A DNA stretch of 64,000 nt from Blastocatellia bacterium (GCA_016705245.1 JADIYM010000004.1:186001-250000), one strand, 5' to 3'; counted from the stretch's first letter, positions 1-8,643 are shown. The notes: generated by a model not told the origin, from the sequence alone. Translations and numbers: made by a program.

Positions 1-2
1 TG

Positions 3-173
3 TTCGTCCAGAGCCTGGTCGATTTCGTGATCATCGCGTTTGCGATCTTCCTCGTCGTCAAGGCTGCGAACGCTCTTCGACGGACGAAGGACGAAGCTCC
101 GGCGGCGCCAGCTGCCGAGGAGGTTCTTCTTATCGAGATACGCGACATACTCAAAACGCAGAAGGCGTCTTGA
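3..173 (+). CDS. mscL: Large-conductance mechanosensitive channel MscL, C-terminal part
   Basis: The gene runs off the left edge; 56 C-terminal residues are visible in the frame beginning at base 3. They contain the end of the second transmembrane helix (FVQSLVDFVIIAFAIFLVVK), a short Pro/Ala linker and the cytoplasmic helix EEVLLIEIRDILK, which together are typical of MscL. MscL is a homopentameric inner-membrane channel that opens under hypo-osmotic stress. The usual protein is about 130-150 residues, so roughly 60% is missing here only because the window starts inside the gene. The stop at 171-173 is followed directly by a repeat field, so no downstream operon partner is seen. Confidence 0.9.
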   Translation, partial: FVQSLVDFVIIAFAIFLVVKAANALRRTKDEAPAAPAAEEVLLIEIRDILKTQKAS

Positions 174-198
174 AGCGCCGGTGAAGGTGGGTGGCCGA

Positions 199-835
199 GC
201 ATCAGTACCGCGAGCGGTAGCGAGCTGGCCGGCGGACGGTCGTACGAAGCATTGAGCGTTCTGCGTCTGGTGGGAGGGGAACCCGCTCGCTCTCGCTCGC
301 GGTACTGATCCTTTGTCAGTCGACTGTGCCTCGCAGGACGCGTCCGTCACTCTCACCTCTCTGACCTCGTTCGCTTTCAGTCGTACGACCCGCTCGCTCT
401 CGCTCGCGGTACTGATCCTTTGCCAGTGGACTGTGCCGTGCAGGACGCGTCCGTCATATCGCCATGCATCTTGTGGCGGGATCAGTACCGCGAGCGATAG
501 CGAGCGGGTCGATTTGGAGGCGGGATACGCCGGTGGTCGAGTGCGCTCGTTACCTATCGCGCAGCGATTTCGTTCAGCGGACGTGTGTCCGCTGGCCGGG
601 CCCGCTCTCGCTCGCCGTACTGATCCTTTGCCAAAGGACTGTGCCTTGCAGGACGCGTCCGTCATATCGCCATGCATCTCGTGACAGGATCAGTACCGCG
701 AGCGATGGCGAGCGGGTCGCACTGGAGGCGGGATACGCCGGTGGTCGAGTGCGCTCGCTACCTACCGCGCAGCGCTTTCGGTCAGCGGACGTCTGTCAGC
801 TGGCCGGGCTCGCTCTCGCTCGCGGTAGTGACACA
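199..835. repeat. Tandem, palindrome-rich repeat field (about 208-bp period)
   Basis: No convincing gene lies between mscL and 899. The block holds imperfect copies of a unit of about 208 bp: the segment starting GTCATATCGCCATGCATC occurs at 453 and again at 661. The segment CTGATCCTTTG..CAG and its GGACGCGTCCGTCA tail occurs near 304, 412 and 620. Each unit carries the word CAGTACCGCGAGCG and its reverse complement CGCTCGCGGTACTG, so neighbouring arms can pair. The same core words (GCGAGCGGTAGCGAGC) recur in the hairpin elements elsewhere in the window. Small open frames in this block are products of the repeat. Confidence 0.8.
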
Positions 836-898
836 TGCGGTGTCGGTGCTCTCCACGATGGGCGACCGCACCCCCAGGCCGAGTCCCTTCCCCCGCTT

Positions 899-1537
899 TC
901 ACATCGTTCGGTTCGACAGCTCTAAGAAAAGCTCGCGGAGGTCGACTCTTCGATTCCCTTCGGAATCAGACGCACGCTGAATGCGGACGAGTCGCATCTC
1001 CGCCGGTCCGATCGTCCAGCAGTCCGACTCAGCGATCTCCTCGATCGGGTCGCCGTGGTCGTTCAGCGGACAGATGTCGCGATACTCGACGACAGTGCCA
1101 TCGTCGGCCTCGTCCAACCAGCGCAATGGCATTCCCTGCGTTCGGCAGACATAGGGTCGCGCCTCGTAGATCCTGCACGCACCCTCCGAATCGAGAAATG
1201 CGCATGCCCCAGCGGGATGCGCTTCGGCGCCGACGAGCCGGTCTCCTGCATCGCGGCGTATCCGGTCCGCCTCCGCCCCGAAAACCGTCAGATGGTCCAC
1301 GCAGCAGTCCGAGCAACCGCGCCGGCAGGTGATCCGGGCGCCCAGCCGGAGTGTTATCGCCTGGACCTCACCGTCCACGCAGGCGTGGAGTGACTCGACA
1401 CTGTCGATACCAACGGCGTCGGGCTCAGTTAACTGGCCGGGCGGGCTCTCTTCGCTCTGCACTCCACCACGATACGCGCCCGTGTGCCGATGCGGCGAGC
1501 GTCCCTCCGGCCCGCCGGTCAAAGTCTCACAAGTCAC
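899..1537 (-). CDS. YkgJ-type cysteine-cluster protein (putative metal-binding)
   Basis: The protein has a CRRGCSDCC cluster near the middle followed by spaced cysteines in CRIYEARPYVCRTQGMP and ICPLN. This is the pattern of the YkgJ/CxxCxxCC family (zinc- or iron-chelating domain), whose biochemical role is unsettled. I place the start at the GTG whose last two bases overlap the TGA of the upstream lipoprotein gene (GTGA), which implies translational coupling; an in-frame ATG at 1615 would overlap that gene by about 80 bp. The N-terminal 50 residues before the cluster look poorly conserved, so an even later start is possible. Confidence 0.75.
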   Translation of the reverse strand: MTCETLTGGPEGRSPHRHTGAYRGGVQSEESPPGQLTEPDAVGIDSVESLHACVDGEVQAITLRLGARITCRRGCSDCCVDHLTVFGAEADRIRRDAGDRLVGAEAHPAGACAFLDSEGACRIYEARPYVCRTQGMPLRWLDEADDGTVVEYRDICPLNDHGDPIEEIAESDCWTIGPAEMRLVRIQRASDSEGNRRVDLRELFLELSNRTM

Positions 1538-2328
1538 GGTGAAAAGATCGCTGCATCGATCGTCGGATCGTACGCGATTCCGGTGATGACCATTCCGAGG
1601 TCCTTGCCATTCCACTTGCCGGTTACCCGGGTAGGACCGTAGGAACCATCGACCACCTTCCAGTCGAAGAACTCCATCTGTGCCGCACGCCCGGGACCCG
1701 ACGAATCGGCCGAGAGCAGTTCGTATGACTCCACGTCGAAGTACATTTTCGCGACGACACCGGATTCCGGTCGATGTTCGACGATGAAGGCTTCCTGATC
1801 TCGGACCTTCATTCGACCGATGAACTTCAGGTTCGAACTCGACGCCATGGTTTTCTCGGTATAGTCGAGAATGCCCAGTCCGTTCTCCCTGCGTTCAAGA
1901 AGCGATTCCTGCTTCACGAGCATGCCGTTGACTTTCCCCCACTCCACCGACCCGTTCCATCCGGCTGAGAGCACCATCGACGGCGGCATTGCACGGTTTC
2001 GCACGCCAGGGCCGGTCGCCGCATCGGCCTTGCCCGAGAACTGGAGCGCGTAGTGGCCGGCTTCATTCTGGGTCAAAGTGAAGTTGCCGAGGTAGGTATC
2101 CATTCGCATCGAGCCCTCGATGCGAATCCGTTCAGTCGCTGTGACCACAGACTGCTTCCGCATGTGGTCGAAGTGCCGCTGCAGGATTTCGTTCGCGTCG
2201 GGTTCGCTCCACAGTTCCTTCACGCCACCGGGTCCGCATCCGAGGCCAACCGAGACGGCCAGCATCCCAAGCATCAGGCCGATTCGCCAGCTCGATCTCC
2301 GTCCGCGGCCGCAGAACACATCGAGCAT
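1534..2328 (-). CDS. Predicted outer-membrane lipoprotein
   Basis: About 264 residues. The N-terminus has an Arg-rich region, a hydrophobic stretch and the lipobox VGLGC, so it should be processed by lipoprotein signal peptidase. The remainder (SMRMDTYLGNFTLTQ, MYFDVESYELLSAD, YGPTRVTGKWNGKD) is a beta-rich pattern resembling LolA/LolB-fold or outer-membrane lipoprotein-sorting proteins, but I cannot assign a specific role. The ATG at 2328 is chosen because GGAGGTGAG lies just upstream; a longer frame reaches 2403 without a good ribosome-binding site. The stop overlaps the start of the YkgJ-type gene, suggesting co-expression. Confidence 0.7.
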   Translation of the reverse strand: MLDVFCGRGRRSSWRIGLMLGMLAVSVGLGCGPGGVKELWSEPDANEILQRHFDHMRKQSVVTATERIRIEGSMRMDTYLGNFTLTQNEAGHYALQFSGKADAATGPGVRNRAMPPSMVLSAGWNGSVEWGKVNGMLVKQESLLERRENGLGILDYTEKTMASSSNLKFIGRMKVRDQEAFIVEHRPESGVVAKMYFDVESYELLSADSSGPGRAAQMEFFDWKVVDGSYGPTRVTGKWNGKDLGMVITGIAYDPTIDAAIFSP

Positions 2329-2377
2329 GGGGCTCACCTCCAGCGAAATTACCCAGAGCGTGCCCCTCAACAACGCC

Positions 2378-2965
2378 CTACCAGTCCGTTGAGGCGAGAA
2401 CATACGACCTGATCATTGCACTTGCAAGCGCGAGCTGTACCAGGACCGTGGCGAGCGGGAGCATCTTCGGTCCGCCCCCGAACATCAACGCGACCTTGTA
2501 GGCCAATGAGACCCCCAGGACGGCGATTGCGAGCCCCAGGGCCCGCTTCGATCCCTGGCGCACGAGCGCCCCGAGGCCGAGCAGGACCGCGCCGGCGGCA
2601 ACTACGTCGAGCGACGTCGGTCCGTACCACAGAACGGCAATCTGCCCCGCCACGAGATTGATGACGCCGATCGCAAAGACCATCGGCGCCGCGTCTGCGA
2701 TGTCCGGATGAACCTCGGATCCACCTCGCACGACGACTCCGTTTACCTGGATACGGAAGCTCGTTGTCGCCTCGACCCACCACGCATCGATATATGCGTT
2801 CCGGCCAAGTTCGAATCTGGCTCCTCCGACAAGGTCTTCGCATTCGGCGAATTCGCCGAGCAGCGTGCCATCGAGCTCGATGCGAAGGTCGCGGCGCGGC
2901 GACGACCATCGAAAGGCAATCTGCTTGGGCCCCCCGGACCGGAGTGGAAAACGCTGCTGCGGCAC
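2378..2965 (-). CDS. Hypothetical integral membrane protein
   Basis: The first part is soluble (about 100 residues, including RRDLRIELDGTLLGEF) and resembles a small beta-sheet domain. The C-terminal half has about four hydrophobic helices (for example MVFAIGVINLVAGQIAVLW and AAGAVLLGLGALV), so it is anchored in the inner membrane. I do not recognise a family. The start is set at the GTG at 2965 because GGAGGAG precedes it by six bases; a longer frame from 3088 would overlap the upstream acetyltransferase by about 100 bp. The gene sits 20 bp after that acetyltransferase on the same strand. Confidence 0.6.
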   Translation of the reverse strand: MPQQRFPLRSGGPKQIAFRWSSPRRDLRIELDGTLLGEFAECEDLVGGARFELGRNAYIDAWWVEATTSFRIQVNGVVVRGGSEVHPDIADAAPMVFAIGVINLVAGQIAVLWYGPTSLDVVAAGAVLLGLGALVRQGSKRALGLAIAVLGVSLAYKVALMFGGGPKMLPLATVLVQLALASAMIRSYVLASTDW

Positions 2966-2984
2966 CGGACTCTCCTCCACCCCG

Positions 2985-3617
2985 TCAGCGTTCTCGTCCG
3001 CGAGCCTCGCGCAATCGGCTCCACGACCTGAAACCGGCCCACGCGTCAGAAGTGATCGCCCATCGTTCGTGATCGCACCATCGGCCACAGATCTTCAGAT
3101 ACCCCGGCGAGAAGCCCTCGAGCCGGAAACCGAGCGCCTTGGCGATAGCGATCGACGGCAAATTCCCCGGCTGAATGTTCGCCTCGATGCGATGCAGCGC
3201 AAGCCTGTGAAACGCGTGCTGAACGAGGAGGGCCACGCCCTCCGTCATCAGTCCGCGGCCGGCGAAAGGCTCGCTCCCGATGTAGCCGAGGTACGCGTTC
3301 CGAAAGTTGCCCAGTGCGATCTGACCGAGCGTCGTATAGCCCACAATCGCACCCGAGTTGCGTTCGGTAACGAGAACGGCGCAGCTCGACGGGTCGCGGT
3401 TGCGATCCACGAGTGCGACGAATTGCTGTTCGGTCGCCGGCGGTGACGCAAGCCCCCGGTAGAGGCTGCGGCTTGCGTGAACCATCCGAACGAACTCTCG
3501 TGAGTCTTCCGGCTCGGGCCATCGGATCGCCGCCCGACGTCCCTCGGCTATGATCAACAGTCGCGCCGGATCGTCAGGCGCCAAGTTCCTCCGCGAGGCG
3601 ATGCGACCTGCGCACAT
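2985..3617 (-). CDS. GNAT acetyltransferase, RimJ/RimL-like
   Basis: A 210-residue GNAT-fold protein. Motif A for acetyl-CoA binding appears around GSEPFAGRGLMTEGVALLV, followed by LALHRIEANIQPGNLPSI and the KALGFRLEGFSPGYLKI segment that is diagnostic of ribosomal-protein N-terminal alanine acetyltransferases (RimJ/RimL) and their many relatives. The reaction is acetyl transfer from acetyl-CoA to an amine, but the substrate cannot be read from sequence. The N-terminal 25 residues are atypical, so the true start may be somewhat downstream. A second, unrelated-in-detail GNAT gene lies at 5270-5842. Confidence 0.85.
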   Translation of the reverse strand: MCAGRIASRRNLAPDDPARLLIIAEGRRAAIRWPEPEDSREFVRMVHASRSLYRGLASPPATEQQFVALVDRNRDPSSCAVLVTERNSGAIVGYTTLGQIALGNFRNAYLGYIGSEPFAGRGLMTEGVALLVQHAFHRLALHRIEANIQPGNLPSIAIAKALGFRLEGFSPGYLKICGRWCDHERWAITSDAWAGFRSWSRLREARGRER

Positions 3618-3713
3618 CAGTTCGTCACCTCCCCATCCGGCTCGAAGTCAGAGCGCCTTGCCACCCGATGCGGCGGCGACAATCGTCGTGCCGGGCGGGC
3701 CCGTTCCCCTCCG

Positions 3714-4028
3714 TCACGGGGAAACGGGCCGCGGGAACCTGATCGACGGCTTCTCTGGATCCCGACGGTAGAGCACCACCGTCCGACCAATGACCTGCAC
3801 CAGGTGCCCTCCGGATACGCGCTCGGCCAGCACATCGCCCGCATTTCGCGCACTTTCGGGCGACGTGTCCAGGACCTTGATCTTGATCAGCTCACGCCCG
3901 TTGAGCGCCTCTTCTACCGAGCGGACGGCGTTGTCGGTCACACCCTCCTTGCCGATATGGATGATCGGCTTGAGCGGATGCGCCAGCGCACGCAGGTGCG
4001 CGCGTTGCTTCGTCGAGAGCGATTCCAC
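3714..4028 (-). CDS. yhbY: YhbY-type CRM-domain RNA-binding protein
   Basis: A 104-residue single CRM domain. It shows the conserved start LSTKQRAHLRALAH, the IHIGKEGVTDNAV loop, the RELIKIKVL strand and the closing GRTVVLYRRD strand. This matches bacterial YhbY, which associates with pre-50S ribosomal particles and is thought to act in large-subunit assembly. The length is standard for the family (about 95-105 residues). It is on the same strand as the flanking genes, with gaps of about 100-140 bp on either side, so it may be transcribed alone. Confidence 0.9.
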   Translation of the reverse strand: MESLSTKQRAHLRALAHPLKPIIHIGKEGVTDNAVRSVEEALNGRELIKIKVLDTSPESARNAGDVLAERVSGGHLVQVIGRTVVLYRRDPEKPSIRFPRPVSP

Positions 4029-4165
4029 GGTGACCTCCGATGTCCTTCGAACAGCGATGGCGCGGCCTGCGTCGGGAACGACCGCGCGAATATCGACAGC
4101 CTAGGACCGAGGGAACCACCTGCGCAATGCGATTGGTGCGTTCGACCGGAACCCATTCGCAACAG

Positions 4166-4528
4166 TCAGATAGTCACGCCGCTCGGCGCGGTGAGCCGGT
4201 CGTCGACTACATTGCCGGTGTTCCGTGTCTCGACCGCTTCAAGCAGCAGCACTTCCACCTCCTCGTCGGCCACGGGCCGATGCTCGACGCCGCGTGGAAC
4301 AACCACGAGGTCGCCCGGACCGAGCGTCACGGTGCGATCGCGAAACTCGATGCGAAAAGAGCCTCGCCAGACGAGGAAGACCTCGTCGGTCTCGTCGTGT
4401 TGATGCCAGACGAACTCGCCGCAAAACTTGACGAGCTTGATGTCCTGGCCATTGAACGAAGCGGCCACCCTGGGCCGCCAATGTTCCGTGATGCCGTCGA
4501 AACTCGGTGCGAGTGATACTGCTTCCAT
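4166..4528 (-). CDS. Small cupin-domain protein
   Basis: A 120-residue single-domain cupin. Motif 1 is visible as WHQHDETDEVFLVWRG (two His and the Glu that usually bind a metal). Motif 2 is PGDLVVVPRGVEHRP, with its His. The family is broad; small cupins like this are often isomerases, dioxygenases or ligand sensors, so no reaction is assigned. It lies 13 bp downstream of the hemolysin-III gene on the same strand and is probably co-transcribed with it. Confidence 0.85.
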   Translation of the reverse strand: MEAVSLAPSFDGITEHWRPRVAASFNGQDIKLVKFCGEFVWHQHDETDEVFLVWRGSFRIEFRDRTVTLGPGDLVVVPRGVEHRPVADEEVEVLLLEAVETRNTGNVVDDRLTAPSGVTI

Positions 4529-4541
4529 ACAGATCGAGCCG

Positions 4542-5183
4542 CTATGCCGAGTACATCAGCACTGCGAAGAAGTGGCACGTGGTTCCGGTCAGCACGCAGA
4601 GGTGCCACACGAAATGCGCGTATTTCACCCGGTCGAGAGCGTAGAAGGCCACTCCGGCCGTATAGGACAGGCCGCCGGCGACGAGCAGCGCGATTCCCGC
4701 CGGCGCCACGAGGTCGATCAACGGCCGGATGGCGATGACGATCAGCCATCCCATCCCGAGGTACAGCACCATCGAGACGCGACTTGCATACCGCCATCCG
4801 GACGCCTCGCTCGCAATTCCGACTGCTGCCAGCGTCCAGATCATGCCGAACAGCGTCCATCCCCACGGTCCGCGCAGCACGCCGAGCGTGAACGGTGTGT
4901 AGGTGCCCGCGATCAGAAGAAAAATCGCCGCGTGGTCGATGGTCTGGAACAGGTTCTTGAGCCGGCCGGGCCGGCAACCGTGGTAGATGGTCGAAGAGAA
5001 GTAGAGAAGGACTACGCTCGTCGCAAAAACGGCAGCGCTGAGGAGGGCCCACGCGTCGCGGTCGCTCGCCGCGATGACGAGAATCGGCGCACCGGCGAGC
5101 ATTGCAACGAGACCGATGCCATGACTGAAGGCATTGGCAAGCTCTTCGCGAAAGGTCTGCTCACGGCGATTCCGTTTCGTCAT
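4542..5183 (-). CDS. Hemolysin III / YqfA (PAQR-like) membrane protein
   Basis: A 213-residue protein with about seven hydrophobic helices. Family hallmarks are present: EELANAFSHGIGLVAMLAG, SSTIYHGCRPGRLKNLFQT, IDHAAIFLLIAGTYTPF and the C-terminal FVWHLCVLTGTTCHFFAV. These include the His/Asp/Ser positions thought to bind zinc in this superfamily, which has been linked to membrane-fluidity control. The start is the ATG of MTKRNRREQ; the open frame extends upstream to 5633 but that part is unlike the family. The downstream cupin is 13 bp away. Confidence 0.9.
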   Translation of the reverse strand: MTKRNRREQTFREELANAFSHGIGLVAMLAGAPILVIAASDRDAWALLSAAVFATSVVLLYFSSTIYHGCRPGRLKNLFQTIDHAAIFLLIAGTYTPFTLGVLRGPWGWTLFGMIWTLAAVGIASEASGWRYASRVSMVLYLGMGWLIVIAIRPLIDLVAPAGIALLVAGGLSYTAGVAFYALDRVKYAHFVWHLCVLTGTTCHFFAVLMYSA

Positions 5184-5269
5184 CGGTCGTAGTCTACTCC
5201 TGTCCGTCGCTGCGCCGAAAGTGTCGAAGCCGGACCCGGGGGCCTCGTTCGCGGCCATTGCGGGTCCGG

Positions 5270-5842
5270 TCAGCCGTCCACGCGGACCTTCGCCCCCCAT
5301 TCGCGTCGCAGCAAACCGAAGAAGGCCGAGTCCTGCACTTCGCCCCCGACGAGCCATCGCTCGCGCAGCGTGCCTTCGCGGACGAAACCGAGTCGTTCGA
5401 GGAGGCGTATCGACGAGTCGTTGCGCGGATCCGCGTCGGCTTCGACTCGATGCAGGTCGAGCGTCTGGAACGCGAAGTCGAGCAGTGCCGTCACGGCCTC
5501 CGCGGAGTAGCCGTGTCCCCACGACGACCTGCCCAGGGCAAATCCGAGCTCGGCACGACGATTCCGTTCGCTGACTTCGGCCAGCGTACAGGTGCCGATG
5601 ATGCGGCCGGACTCGAGATGCTCGATGCCCCACTGAAAGAGGCTCTTTTCACTGAAGAAGCGATGGATCTCGTCGACGAGCTCGCGCGCCTCGTCACGGT
5701 TCTCGAATGCCGGGCAGCTCCAGTACCGCATGACCTCGGGATCGCCGAAGACCGCGAAGAGATCGTCGACATCGGCGAGGGTGAGCCATCGAAGCCGGAC
5801 GCGCGAAGCGAAAATGTCGGGGAGCTGCTTCCCATCAATCAT
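5270..5842 (-). CDS. GNAT acetyltransferase, RimJ-like
   Basis: A 190-residue GNAT protein with an acetyl-CoA-binding signature (GRSSWGHGYSAEAVTALLDF), LDLHRVEADADPRNDSSI and LERLGFVREGTLRERWLV. This places it with the RimJ/RimL branch, many of which are general metabolite or protein N-acetyltransferases. The sequence starts MIDGKQLPDIFASRVRLR, typical of these enzymes. It precedes the hemolysin-III gene by about 90 bp on the same strand. The upstream side is a repeat field, so the promoter should lie between 5843 and about 5920. Confidence 0.88.
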   Translation of the reverse strand: MIDGKQLPDIFASRVRLRWLTLADVDDLFAVFGDPEVMRYWSCPAFENRDEARELVDEIHRFFSEKSLFQWGIEHLESGRIIGTCTLAEVSERNRRAELGFALGRSSWGHGYSAEAVTALLDFAFQTLDLHRVEADADPRNDSSIRLLERLGFVREGTLRERWLVGGEVQDSAFFGLLRREWGAKVRVDG

Positions 5843-5917
5843 GGTGTCTTCTCATCCTCGGCCGCCATCGACCGCGTCGCCATCATGCTGAAGTAACTCA
5901 TCAACGACAACCAATAG

Positions 5918-6339
5918 CATCAGAACCGCGAGCGGTAGCGAGCTGGCCGGCGGACAGTGTTCAGGACCACCCGCATCGTGCACTACCATGCAGGCCTGGT
6001 CCCGTTCCTTGAGCCGCGAGCGGTAGCGAGCGTCCCACGGACGGTGCCTGAACTCGCAGACTCCTCCTTGCGGAAGGACGGAAGTAATCGGAACCGGTCG
6101 ACTGTCCGTGGGACGCTCGCTACCGCTCGCGGCTCAAAAAATCGGGGAAAACCGCAATACCAGGCAAGCGGAGCGGGCGGGGGGGGGCAAGGACGGCATA
6201 ATCGGAACCGGTCGACTGTCCGTGGGACGCTCGCTACCGCTCGCGCCTCAATAAACGGGAAAACGGGGATAACGGGGATCACCCGCATCGTGCACTACCA
6301 GGCAGGCCTGGTCCCGTCCCTTGAGCCGCGAGCGGTTAC
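5918..6339. repeat. Intergenic repeat field with one complete and several partial hairpin elements
   Basis: The 500-bp gap between the GNAT gene and the DUF1287 gene contains no gene. It holds a half-arm (5918-5960), one complete 125-bp hairpin (6011-6135, listed separately), a lone right arm (about 6198-6250) and a truncated left arm (about 6322-6338). It also has two copies of the linker CGCATCGTGCACTACC (about 5972 and 6284). The stop codon of the DUF1287 gene abuts the truncated arm. The structure looks like repeated insertion and decay of the same element. Confidence 0.8.
6011..6135. repeat. Hairpin element, family A, copy 1
   Basis: The left arm begins GAGCCGCGAGCGGTAGCGAG and ends in ACGGACGGT (6011-6045). 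The right arm (6101-6135) is its near-perfect reverse complement. The 55-bp centre holds the asymmetric core GCCTGAA..CGCAGACTC..GGACGGAAGT. Four other complete copies occur at 14711, 29229, 59421 and 59611, each 124 bp. Confidence 0.85.
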
Positions 6340-6951
6340 CTACGAGAAGCACCGATAATGGCCGGTGATCTTCCACGCGAAGAGCACATCCTCGAGCGCC
6401 GCGCCCTGTCCGATGTTGTGGACGACGAGTCGGCGCGATGTCGACGCGTCGACCGCATCGGTAACAATGCCGATGTGCGGGACGCCTCCTCCGAGGTCCC
6501 ACGCAACCACGTCGCCGGCCGCGTACCCGGCCGGGTCGTCTCCGATCCCGACCGACGCCCGCTGGCGCTCGAAATACACCGCGAGGTTCGGGACACGTCG
6601 GTGATCGATGTTCGAATCCGGTCGCGAAAGTCCCCACCGCTTCGGATATGCCTTGAAATTCCTACGCATGTCCTCGTGAACGGCCTGCTGTAGATCCACG
6701 CCCGCCGAACGAAACGCGCGAATGACCACGTCCGTACAAACGCCCCGGTCGCTGGGAACGTCGCCTCCGGGATACCCGATTCGCACGTAGGCAGGATCGT
6801 AGATCGTGGTCACACCGATCTGGCTCATCGCCGCCTCGACCACGATGCGGACCGACTGAGATCCGATCGGCTCGGTCCGACGCGCCGCATCCGCGGGCGA
6901 ACACGCCAGCGTCAACACGGCCGCAAGCACTGTCGCGATTCCAGATCTCAC
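6340..6951 (-). CDS. Secreted DUF1287 protein (NlpC/P60-like fold candidate)
   Basis: A 203-residue protein with a signal peptide (MRSGIATVLAAVLTLACSPADA; a lipobox LACS is possible). The mature part shows the DUF1287 signatures YDPAYVRIGYPGGDVPSDRG, VCTDVVIRAFRSAGVDLQ, the VHEDM helix and SNIDHRRVPNL, then GDVVAWDLGGGVPHIGIVTD. The conserved Cys and His are in the order seen in papain-like amidase folds, but the function of DUF1287 is not established. Export to the periplasm or outer membrane is likely. The gene ends inside a decayed hairpin element. Confidence 0.88.
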   Translation of the reverse strand: MRSGIATVLAAVLTLACSPADAARRTEPIGSQSVRIVVEAAMSQIGVTTIYDPAYVRIGYPGGDVPSDRGVCTDVVIRAFRSAGVDLQQAVHEDMRRNFKAYPKRWGLSRPDSNIDHRRVPNLAVYFERQRASVGIGDDPAGYAAGDVVAWDLGGGVPHIGIVTDAVDASTSRRLVVHNIGQGAALEDVLFAWKITGHYRCFS

Positions 6952-7137
6952 GATTCACATTCTGGCTGCCAACGCCGGCGATCGACAAGCCCGCGACGCG
7001 CAACGGCTGCGAGGAACATAGCGATCGCGCCGACGCGGCAACACCAGGCCCCGTTAGTCCCAGGCGAATGACAGTCGCGGCGCGGGCAGCATGCTCCAGG
7101 TGCGGCGAGCCTGCCGAGACGGGTACACTCTGCCGCG

Positions 7138-8040
7138 ATGCGGCTCAGCTACACGCCCAGGTACTGGTGCGACATTGGCGAGGGTCATCGATTCCCGATG
7201 TCGAAATACGAACGGGTCCGGGACCGCCTCGTCGGTGAAGGGTCGGTGTTGCCCGACGACCTCGTCGAGCCCGAACCCGCCACCGATGACCTGCTGCGCC
7301 TCGTGCATACCGACGATTATCTCGAACGGCTATCCGCAGGACAGTTGTCGGATCGCGAAATCCGCCGGCTAGGATTTCCGTGGTCACGCGCCCTGGTTCA
7401 GCGCGCGCGCTGTGCTGTCGCCGGCACGCTCGCGGCTGCACGTTGCGCGCTCGAGACAGGCGCGTCCGCCAACCTGGCGGGCGGCACGCACCACGCGTTT
7501 CCCGATCACGGCGAGGCGTTCTGCACGCTCAACGACATGGCCGTGACCATTCGCGTGCTTCGGCGCGAGCGGCGCGTCCGGCGTGTCGCCATCGTCGACT
7601 GCGACGTGCATCAGGGCAACGCAAACGCCGAGATTTTCGACGGCGACGACGACACGCTGACGTTCTCGATGCACGGGGCGGGCAACTATCCGCTCTTCAA
7701 GAAAACGAGCGACATCGACATCGAGCTGCCAAAGGGCGCCGGCGACGGCGAGTTCATGGCAGCGCTCGATTCGGTCGTGCCCGGAATGCTCGACCGATTC
7801 AAACCGGACCTCGTGCTTTATCAGGCCGGCGTTGATCCGCACGAGGACGACCGACTCGGTACGCTTGCACTCACGATCGACGGCCTTGCCGCGCGAGATC
7901 GATTCGTGTTCGACGCGTGCCGCCACGTCGGAGTTCCGGTCGTCTCAACGATGGGTGGTGGCTACGGACGACGGCTGGAAACCACCATCGAGGCGCACTG
8001 CAACACGATCCGAGTCCTGAAGGACGTCTTCGAGGGATGA
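7138..8040 (+). CDS. Histone deacetylase family (class II / acetylpolyamine amidohydrolase-like)
   Basis: A 300-residue arginase/deacetylase-fold metallohydrolase. Zinc-ligand motifs are intact: the Asp and His of DCDVHQGN and the Asp of GVDPHEDDRLG. The paired catalytic histidines lie in GGTHHAFPDHGEAFC and the active-site loop GGGYG is near the end. Such bacterial enzymes remove acyl groups from lysine side chains, acetylpolyamines or small molecules, or act in acetoin use (AcuC); the substrate here is unknown. The length is normal for the short bacterial branch. The gene is divergent from the DUF1287 gene and its 3' end overlaps a convergent membrane-protein gene by 96 bp. Confidence 0.92.
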   Translation: MRLSYTPRYWCDIGEGHRFPMSKYERVRDRLVGEGSVLPDDLVEPEPATDDLLRLVHTDDYLERLSAGQLSDREIRRLGFPWSRALVQRARCAVAGTLAAARCALETGASANLAGGTHHAFPDHGEAFCTLNDMAVTIRVLRRERRVRRVAIVDCDVHQGNANAEIFDGDDDTLTFSMHGAGNYPLFKKTSDIDIELPKGAGDGEFMAALDSVVPGMLDRFKPDLVLYQAGVDPHEDDRLGTLALTIDGLAARDRFVFDACRHVGVPVVSTMGGGYGRRLETTIEAHCNTIRVLKDVFEG

Positions 8041-8643
8041 ACCGAGCGGCGTGACGACTCCGGCTTCGAGTTCCGGAATGCGACGCGGTGGAACAATCGA
8101 GGACTGCGCCGGCGGCGTGACCCAGCCATACGTCGCGATACACCGCGACCGGATCGCGGGCCAGCCATTTCCGACTGCCAGCCACTGTAGCGAACCGACC
8201 ACGACGAAAAGCGATTGCCCGATCGCCATCCGGGTCGAATAGTCGAGCAAGTCGAGGATGGGCATGACGAGCCCGCACAGAAAGTTCACAACCATCCACG
8301 AAGGCGCCGACACCACGGCGTACAAGCCGCCGATCAGGGCATTCGCGAGCTCCAGAGCGGGCCAGGGATGCTGGAGACAGTAACAATCGTCCAACCTGGC
8401 GAGCGACTCGCGGGCTGCCTGCGCCGCAAACTGCCTGCCCACAAGGAGCAGGTTCACGAACAGCAGCAGGTTGCCAAGCGGATTCCGAAACCAGGCAATG
8501 ACCGCCTCGGCGCGCGATGCCGTGCGAAACTCGCCTTCGCAATCGACTGCTCGACGGGCCGGCGCTTCAACGCTATACAGGCCGAGGCCCGTCGCTGTCT
8601 GGTGCCTGCTGGTGTGCGTGTCCATACCGCCTTGGACACACAA
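7945..8643 (-). CDS. Hypothetical membrane protein, convergent with the deacetylase
   Basis: I do not recognise this protein. It has hydrophobic segments such as GNLLLFVNLLLVGRQFAA, LIGGLYAVVSAPSWMVVNFL and MAIGQSLFVVVGSLQWLAV, so three or so membrane helices are likely. The C-terminal 65 residues are polar. The last 96 bp overlap the end of the deacetylase gene on the other strand, which is unusual for this compact but orderly region. The true stop could therefore be affected by a sequence error. It starts at GTG or at the ATG at 8625 (MDTHTSRH), about 30-45 bp downstream of the FtsK-gamma-like gene. Confidence 0.5.
   Translation of the reverse strand: MCVQGGMDTHTSRHQTATGLGLYSVEAPARRAVDCEGEFRTASRAEAVIAWFRNPLGNLLLFVNLLLVGRQFAAQAARESLARLDDCYCLQHPWPALELANALIGGLYAVVSAPSWMVVNFLCGLVMPILDLLDYSTRMAIGQSLFVVVGSLQWLAVGNGWPAIRSRCIATYGWVTPPAQSSIVPPRRIPELEAGVVTPLGSSLEDVLQDSDRVAVRLDGGFQPSSVATTHR

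Noticed and set aside
4428..5192. Long plus-strand frame opposite the hemolysin-III gene
   Set aside because: It is antisense to a well-conserved membrane-protein gene and its translation is Arg/Glu/His-rich low-complexity sequence typical of GC-rich shadow frames.
5918..6339. Reading the hairpin field as a CRISPR-like array or as small genes
   Set aside because: Spacing is irregular, the units are palindromic arms, and the open frames there translate the repeat itself on both strands.
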